Shown here: positions 58,798-64,000 of the stretch, piece after piece
Layout: each line of letters starts with the position of its first letter
Position numbering within the stretch: position 1 is the first letter of the stretch
Source: JAIBJN01 sp963784175
GTDB taxonomy: Bacteria > Actinomycetota > Thermoleophilia > Gaiellales > Gaiellaceae
NCBI GenBank assembly: GCA_963784175.1
Contig: CAWAQJ010000014.1
Span: 310,001-374,000, forward strand
Direction: 5' to 3'
Length of the DNA stretch: 64,000 bases
Made by a program: the position numbers and the translations under genes
Notes under the pieces: generated by a model
The model's database searches: none
The model's input: only the letters and a program-made list of their open reading frames with translations
Told to the model about the DNA's origin: nothing

Positions 58798-59142
58798 GTG
58801 GCTCAGGACAGACCTCGCAGGGATCCGCTCGAACGGCGCACGACGTGGGTATTCGCTCTTGCGGTTCTCACGCTCATCCTTCCCCAGGGGTTCACGCTGT
58901 ACAGCGGAGCCGCCGAATGGTGGAACGTGGCGCTCTGGATGAGCGGGAGCATCGCCCTTCTCCTCGCGGTCGGCGCGGCCGGCGTGGCGCTGATGCCGAG
59001 GAGCGGGGCCATGCCAGCCGCCGTCGACGACGGACGTGCGGAGGCCGTATCGCTCGCGATCGTCCTCATCTGGCTCGGGCTCGCCCTCATGCTGGCCAAC
59101 TTCTCGATTATCGCGATCGACGCGATCGGCCAGGACTTCTAG
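58798..59142 (+). CDS. small membrane protein of unknown function
   Basis: A 114-residue protein from GTG 58798 with three predicted helices (TTWVFALAVLTLILPQGFTLY, VALWMSGSIALLLAVGAAGVALM, VSLAIVLIWLGLALMLANFSII). No conserved motif recognised. It starts 26 bases from the divergent nth start and ends 3 bases before the convergent helicase stop. Confidence 0.7.
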   Translation: MAQDRPRRDPLERRTTWVFALAVLTLILPQGFTLYSGAAEWWNVALWMSGSIALLLAVGAAGVALMPRSGAMPAAVDDGRAEAVSLAIVLIWLGLALMLANFSIIAIDAIGQDF

Positions 59143-59145
59143 CGG

Positions 59146-62100
59146 CTAGTAGTACGCCTCGGCGTACTCGTCCATCGGTTCGGGGCTCAGCAGGCGCGGG
59201 CCCGCGCAGACCCGGTCGCGCGCCGGGCAGCCCGAGCAGTTGAACTCACTCGGCGTCGGACGAAACTGGCCCTCGTTGATGCGCGCGATGGCCGCCGAGA
59301 GCTCTGCCTCGAGCGCCTCCGTGTCCGCCACCGTGAAGCGCGTCGAGACGACGGCGTCCGCACGCTCGAGGAAGTGGTACACGACCTCGACCTCCTCGGC
59401 CCCGGTCCGCAGGCAGGCGAGGGCGTAGACGAGCCGCTGCAGGTTGTAGTCGCCCTCGATGATCTCCTCGGGCGTGCCCTCGGCGAGCGAGTTCGTCTTG
59501 TAGTCGAGGACGAGCGCGCGGTTGCCGTCACTCCAGTAGACGTCGAGCCGGCCGTGGAGGAGCACGCCGTCGTGCTCGAACGCGAACGGCCGCTCGGGCG
59601 CCGCGCCCGGCAGCGAGGCGATCCGCTGCGCCAGCTCGGAGCCGCAGTACGACGCCACGAAGTTCTGGATCCGCTCGAGCTCGTCGTCCGTGACCGCCGG
59701 ATACCAGCCGCGGACGGGCTCCGGGTCGGGCACCGCGGGCGCGCTCATGTCGACCGTCTCGAGCAGCCGGTGGACCGCATCGCCGACCTCCGTCGCCGCC
59801 AGCCCGGTCTGCCCGGGCACCGAGCCGTGCGCGTCCTCGGCACGCATGCCCGCGATCCGCTCGGCGTAGTAGCGGTACGAGCACCGCTCGAAGAGCGCGA
59901 GCGCGCTGTAGGAGAGCCGGCGGACGCGGTGGAGCGGCGGCGAAGGCACCGGCGCGAGCTCGGGCAGCCGGGGCGCGAGCGGCGCCAGCGGGGCTAGCTC
60001 CTCACCGACGAAGAGCTCGAGCTGGCCTTCCTCGGCGGCCGCGACGGCCGGCGCGGCAGCCGTGGAAGCCTCCGTCGGCGCGTAGCGGTCGACCCGCACG
60101 AGCAGTCGCGCCCCGTCGCGCACGAGCTCGACCGGACCGTCGCCTGCCGCATCCAGCTCCTGCGCCTCGAGGCGCGAGAGCACCCAGCCGATCGGCGTGC
60201 CCGCGTCTGCCGTCCGGCCGGGATCGATGGCGCCCGAGACGATCAGGCGGTCGATCGCGCGCGTCATGGCGACGTAGTAGAGGCGCAGGCGCTCGGCGCG
60301 CTCGGCCTCGCGCTCGGCCTCCCGCACGCGCTCGTACTCGAACGCCGGTCGCCGCGAGCCGGTGGCCGGGTCGGCGACCCGGAAGCCAAAGCGCCCGTCC
60401 GGCAGGCAGAGAATCTCGTCCACCGAGGGCGCATTCCGGTCGCGCCCGGCGTCGGCGACGATCACGACCTTGAACTCGAGGCCCTTTGCCGAGTGGATCG
60501 TGAGGAGCCGGACGGCGTCGCCGTCCTCCTCCTCGGCGACCGCCTCCAGCTCGCGGGCGCCGACGGCCTCCTGCTCCGCGACGAAGCGGACGAACCCCTC
60601 GATGTCGCGGCCGCGCAGCTCCTCGTACGAGCGGGCGAGGCGCGCGAGCTTGCGCATGTTCGCGTAGCGGCGCCGGCCGTCCCATCTGGCGAGGACGGCC
60701 AGGTCGTAGTCGTGGTCGGCCACGATCCGCTCGCAGAGCTGCTCGAGCGAAAGCCCCGGCGCGGCCTGCGCGAGCCGCTCGTAGCGCTGCAGGAAGGCGC
60801 GGCAAAGGTGGCGGTCGCGCTCCGACAGGTCGGCGGGGAGCCCGCGCTCGAACGGCTGGAACAGCGGCCGCCGCGTCGCGGCCGAGCGCAGGAGCACGAG
60901 GGCGTCGTTCGAGAGCCCCACGAACGGCGAGGCGAGCACGGTCACGAGCGCCTCGTCGTCGTAGCGGTTGTGCAGGAGGCGCAGGTACCCGAGGAGGTCG
61001 ACGACCTGCTGCTGGCCGAAGTACCCGCGGCCCGTTGCGCGGTACGTGCGCAGGCCCGCGGCGCGCAGCTCTTCCTCGTAATGCTCGGCGTCGGTGCCGG
61101 CGGCGAACAGGAGGACGATCTCGCCGGCCGTCGCCTCGCCCGAGTCGACGAGCTGCTTCACCCGCGCCGCGATGTGCCGAGCCTCGGCGCGCCGCCAGTG
61201 AACCGGTGTGCCGGAGTAGGTGGACTTGTCGGTGACGAGCAGCTCGACCGGGGCCCCGAAGACGGGGTCGGGGAAGCGCCCGGCCGACTCGAGGGGCTGG
61301 AACTCGTCCCCGAACTCGCTCGAGAACAGGTGGTTGACGGCGGCCAGCACCTCCGGCCGCGAGCGGTAGTTCTGGGTGAGCGCGAGCACGCCCCCCGAGC
61401 GCTCACGCCGCTCGCGAAAGACCTCGACGTCGGCGTGCCGGAATCGATAGATCGACTGGAACTCGTCGCCGACGAAGAACAGCTCCTTGCCGTCGGGGCC
61501 GTCGGCCAACAGGTCGACGATCTCGCACTGGAGCCGGTTCGTGTCCTGGAACTCGTCGACCATGATCGAGCGGAATCGCCAGCTCTCCCGCTCGCGCACC
61601 CCGGCGTCGTCACGCAACAGGTCGCGCGCCGCCAGCTGGAGGTCCTCGAAGTCGAGTGCCGACTCCCTGTCCTTGCCGGCACGGTAGGCCTCGCCGAAGC
61701 GCTCGAGCAGCTCCTGGAGCAGGTCGCGGTCGCGTGCGGCGAGCTCGTCCAGCGCCGCCTGCTCCACGCCGCGCCGCGCCTCCTCGTAGCTGACCGCGCG
61801 CTCGCCGCGCGCCTTCAGCTCGCCGAGGTCGAGGAGCCGTTCGGGGAGCGTCCGCTCGGCCAAGAGCTCGAGCGCGCGCGCCGCCGTGGCGCGGGCGGTC
61901 TCGCCTCCGTCGGCGTCGTCCACGAGACACTGGGCGGCGTCCTTCAGCTCGGCGATCCGTTCCGGCAGCCCCGGACGATCGCCGAGCTCGAGGACGAGCG
62001 GCCTCCCGGCCGCCCGCAACGTGTCGTGCACGCCGGTCAGCATCCGGCGCAGAGCCCGCGTCCCGTAGGTGGCGAGCAGCCCCAGGCGCTCCTGGTCGCC

Positions 62101-62526
62101 GTCCGCGCAGAACTCCGTGAGAGCCGCCTCGAACGCCTCCCTCTGGAGCACGCGCGACTGTGCCTCGTCGAGGACGCGGAAGCGAGGGTCGATCCCGGCC
62201 GCGAAGGGATGGGCCTTGAGGAGCCGGAAGCAGAAACCGTGGATCGTCGAGATCCACGCGGCGTCGAGATCGCGGGCGAGCTCGGCGCGACCGGCTTCGA
62301 CGAGCCGAGCGCGGATGCGGTCCCGCAGCTCGCCGGCGGCGCGCTCCGTGTAGGTGATGACGAGGAGCGAGTCGACGTCGAGCCCGCGCTCGCAGACGGC
62401 CTTGGCGAAGCGCTCGACCAGAACGGTCGTCTTGCCCGTCCCCGCGCCCGCGGACACGAAGACGAGCCCGGGCGCCTCGATCGCGGCGACCTGCTCCGGA
62501 TTGGGCGCGCCCACGGCCGTGCTCAT
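59146..62526 (-). CDS. UvrD-type helicase-nuclease with Fe-S cysteines (AddA/AdnA-like)
   Basis: A 1126-residue recombination-repair enzyme. Walker A is FVSAGAGTGKTTVLVERF; motif II is MVDEFQDTNRLQCEIV; motif III GDEFQSIYRFRHADVEVF; motif IV LTQNYRSRPEVL; motif V LLTIHSAKGLEFKVVIV; motif VI YVAMTRAIDRLIVSG. The C-terminal nuclease has the active-site Asp-Tyr-Lys in LVLDYKTNS. Four Cys (FERCSYRYY, then NCSGCPARDRVC) fit a 4Fe-4S cluster as in AddB, AdnA and Cas4. ATG 62526 overlaps the next subunit by 4 bases, so they form one complex that processes double-strand breaks. Confidence 0.92.
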   Translation of the reverse strand: MSTAVGAPNPEQVAAIEAPGLVFVSAGAGTGKTTVLVERFAKAVCERGLDVDSLLVITYTERAAGELRDRIRARLVEAGRAELARDLDAAWISTIHGFCFRLLKAHPFAAGIDPRFRVLDEAQSRVLQREAFEAALTEFCADGDQERLGLLATYGTRALRRMLTGVHDTLRAAGRPLVLELGDRPGLPERIAELKDAAQCLVDDADGGETARATAARALELLAERTLPERLLDLGELKARGERAVSYEEARRGVEQAALDELAARDRDLLQELLERFGEAYRAGKDRESALDFEDLQLAARDLLRDDAGVRERESWRFRSIMVDEFQDTNRLQCEIVDLLADGPDGKELFFVGDEFQSIYRFRHADVEVFRERRERSGGVLALTQNYRSRPEVLAAVNHLFSSEFGDEFQPLESAGRFPDPVFGAPVELLVTDKSTYSGTPVHWRRAEARHIAARVKQLVDSGEATAGEIVLLFAAGTDAEHYEEELRAAGLRTYRATGRGYFGQQQVVDLLGYLRLLHNRYDDEALVTVLASPFVGLSNDALVLLRSAATRRPLFQPFERGLPADLSERDRHLCRAFLQRYERLAQAAPGLSLEQLCERIVADHDYDLAVLARWDGRRRYANMRKLARLARSYEELRGRDIEGFVRFVAEQEAVGARELEAVAEEEDGDAVRLLTIHSAKGLEFKVVIVADAGRDRNAPSVDEILCLPDGRFGFRVADPATGSRRPAFEYERVREAEREAERAERLRLYYVAMTRAIDRLIVSGAIDPGRTADAGTPIGWVLSRLEAQELDAAGDGPVELVRDGARLLVRVDRYAPTEASTAAAPAVAAAEEGQLELFVGEELAPLAPLAPRLPELAPVPSPPLHRVRRLSYSALALFERCSYRYYAERIAGMRAEDAHGSVPGQTGLAATEVGDAVHRLLETVDMSAPAVPDPEPVRGWYPAVTDDELERIQNFVASYCGSELAQRIASLPGAAPERPFAFEHDGVLLHGRLDVYWSDGNRALVLDYKTNSLAEGTPEEIIEGDYNLQRLVYALACLRTGAEEVEVVYHFLERADAVVSTRFTVADTEALEAELSAAIARINEGQFRPTPSEFNCSGCPARDRVCAGPRLLSPEPMDEYAEAYY

Positions 62527-64000
62527 TGCCTCTTTATCCGGCACATCGGGGCAAGGTCGCACCAGGTGGGACACCCGGCATCGCCGTGCGGGTCGTGGCG
62601 CACGTCGCCGCCGCGGATGCGGCCCACGAACCCCCGTGCGTGCTCCGTCGCCCGGTCGATCTGGGCCCAGAAGTCGTCCTCGTCGCGGTAGTCGTTCTTC
62701 TGGAAGCCGGGGATGCCATCGTCGCGCGCGGTTGCCCGCAGCAGCCCGCGCGCGTCCCGGTCGCCCGCCAGCGCCCGGTAGAGGCCGCCGAGCGGCTCGA
62801 TCCCGACGAGGTCACGGAGGACGAGCATGTAGAGCGGGATCTGGAGCTTGAGCTCCGAGTCGATCTTCGCCGCCGAGAAGACCGTCTTCCCCGATTTGTA
62901 GTCCCACACGATCCCGCGGGCGCTGAACGGGTCGAGGTCGATCCGGTCGATCTTCCCCGAGATCGCGAAGCCGCCCAGCTCGAGACCGCGCTGGAGCTCG
63001 GGCGACGAGCGCTCCGTCCCGAACGAGACCTCGAAGCGCCGCGGGACGAGCGGGATCTCCGTCTCCGCCTCGTCGCGGACAAAGAGCTCGAGGTCGCGCC
63101 AAAGCTGGCCTTGCAGCTCGCGGCGTTCGAGGTCCGTGAGCTCCTGGCGGATGCCCGCGAGGGCCTCGTCGAAGCAGCTGCGGAGAAAACGGACGGCGTC
63201 CTCGATCCGCGCGGGATCAACGCGCTCGACCCCGAGCTCCTTCGGCAGCCCGGCGTAGAAGCGGTGCAGCGTCGTGTGGGCGATCGAGCCGCGCAGCTTC
63301 GCGTCGACCTCGGCGTCGATCGACCGCGGGGAGATGACGCGCTCGATGAACCAGATCGAGGAGCAGGTCGCGAACGCCTCCAGCTCGGTCACGTTGAACG
63401 TCATGCGCTTGGCCAGGTCGGCCAGGACGGCCGGGTTCGAAAGCTCGGTCGGCCGGTCGAACGCGCTCCGCGCCCGCTGGAAGCGCCGCTCCCAGCCGTT
63501 GGCGAGCGCAAGCGCTTCGGCGCCGGAGGCATCCTCCGCAGACAGCGCCGCGAGCGAGCGCAGGCGCTCCCGCTCGGTCGGCGCGTCCTCCAGCGGCCAC
63601 GTGAGAGCCGAGAGCGCGCGACGTCTCGTCCAGCGTATGACGTCTGACGGGTCGAAGAGCCCGCGCACCTCGTGCCAGAACGGGCTCGCCTGTCGCGGCG
63701 CCCCGTCGTCCGTCGCCGCCTCGCGCACGAGCGTCAGGCGCCGTGACGGGCGCGTGCACGCCGCATAGAAGAGGAACCGCTCCCTGGCTACGGTGTCGGG
63801 CCGGACCAGGCGCGACCGCGTCCGCTCGTCGAGGTCGCGCCGCGCGTCGTCGTCGAGGAACGGCGACGCGATCGCGCGCCGGGGCAGGTTCCCTTCCTCG
63901 AGGCCGAGCACGAACATCGCCTCGAAGCGGCGCGTGCGGGCGCGCAGGAGGTCGATGACCGCCACCCGGCCCGGCTCGGCGGCCCCGGCGAGGCGGACCG
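62523..64000 (-). CDS. second helicase-nuclease subunit with Fe-S cluster (AddB/AdnB-like), partial
   Basis: The gene runs beyond the right window edge; the last 480-490 residues are visible. The helicase tail has FEAMFVLGLEEGNLPRRAIASPFLDD and RERFLFYAACTRPSRRLTLVREA. The nuclease part has ATCSSIWFIERV, GSIAHTTLHRFY, ISGKIDRIDLDPF, the active site GIVWDYKSGK and LQIPLYMLVL. Final Cys GCPTWCDLAPMC plus the Cys in ATCSS make a 4Fe-4S site. Both subunits thus carry DYK-type nuclease sites, as in AddAB and AdnAB. Its N-terminal ATPase motifs are outside the window, so the choice between AddB and AdnB is open. Confidence 0.9.
   Translation of the reverse strand, partial: VRLAGAAEPGRVAVIDLLRARTRRFEAMFVLGLEEGNLPRRAIASPFLDDDARRDLDERTRSRLVRPDTVARERFLFYAACTRPSRRLTLVREAATDDGAPRQASPFWHEVRGLFDPSDVIRWTRRRALSALTWPLEDAPTERERLRSLAALSAEDASGAEALALANGWERRFQRARSAFDRPTELSNPAVLADLAKRMTFNVTELEAFATCSSIWFIERVISPRSIDAEVDAKLRGSIAHTTLHRFYAGLPKELGVERVDPARIEDAVRFLRSCFDEALAGIRQELTDLERRELQGQLWRDLELFVRDEAETEIPLVPRRFEVSFGTERSSPELQRGLELGGFAISGKIDRIDLDPFSARGIVWDYKSGKTVFSAAKIDSELKLQIPLYMLVLRDLVGIEPLGGLYRALAGDRDARGLLRATARDDGIPGFQKNDYRDEDDFWAQIDRATEHARGFVGRIRGGDVRHDPHGDAGCPTWCDLAPMCRIKRQ

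Overview
The window is high-GC DNA (roughly 70% G+C by eye) with short intergenic gaps, many GTG starts and frequent 4-base ATGA/GTGA gene overlaps. The gene set points to an actinobacterium: an actinobacterial-type MoeZ/CysO/CysM/Mec cysteine pathway, an F420-type LLM oxidoreductase, an initiator tRNA with a C1xU72 mismatch, and a compact primary sigma factor. I infer a deep-branching Actinomycetota lineage, perhaps class Thermoleophilia; that placement is an inference, not a measurement. I see no phage, insertion sequence or CRISPR array. No stretch over about 300 bases lacks a gene.

Layout. 1-7.5 kb: end of a helical-repeat protein, a frameshifted amidohydrolase, an HxlR regulator, proline dehydrogenase with an M20 dipeptidase, the primary sigma factor rpoD and a TPR protein. 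7.5-10.3 kb: a three-gene operon for sulfur-carrier-dependent cysteine synthesis (rhodanese-MoeB, CysO fused to CysM, Mec-type JAMM protease). 10.3-16.3 kb: lipoproteins, pterin dehydratase, an SSI-like inhibitor, a secreted protein, an ArgE/DapE-like peptidase, a CNNM/CBS membrane protein and a NagA-like deacetylase. 16.3-30.2 kb: a NarL-type two-component pair, an FAD oxidoreductase, an LLM oxidoreductase with a cupin, an OLD-like nuclease, three VOC enzymes, a GNAT, an MFS exporter, Tag glycosylase, AroE and a Cys/His-rich lipoprotein.

30.3-40.1 kb: two tandem secreted proteins sharing a C-terminal domain, gamma-glutamyltransferase, a DHA2 exporter, two membrane proteins of unknown role, a PadR operon with a clear palindromic operator, a DHFR-like reductase and tRNA-fMet. 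40.1-49.9 kb: Ppx/GppA, small membrane and CBS proteins, an NfeD-like protein, a large S55 (SpoIVB-like) peptidase, tRNA-Leu(UAA), a DUF3105-like protein, a DinG-like helicase, a VOC protein and a Gly-rich-tailed protein. 49-64 kb: EamA transporter, class V aminotransferase, nitrilase, RmuC, a GAF-PAS histidine kinase, a baeRF protein, thioredoxin reductase, Nth, and two subunits of an AddAB/AdnAB-like helicase-nuclease, the second cut by the window edge.

Two themes stand out. First, CysO and CysM are one continuous reading frame, with the CysO diglycine internal and a JAMM protease encoded immediately downstream. Second, at least five genes (amidohydrolase, OLD-like nuclease, tag, DUF3105-like, Gly-rich protein) contain single-base frame changes that restore normal family sequence when corrected. 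This suggests indel errors in the assembly, and calls for caution with any claim resting on one base.
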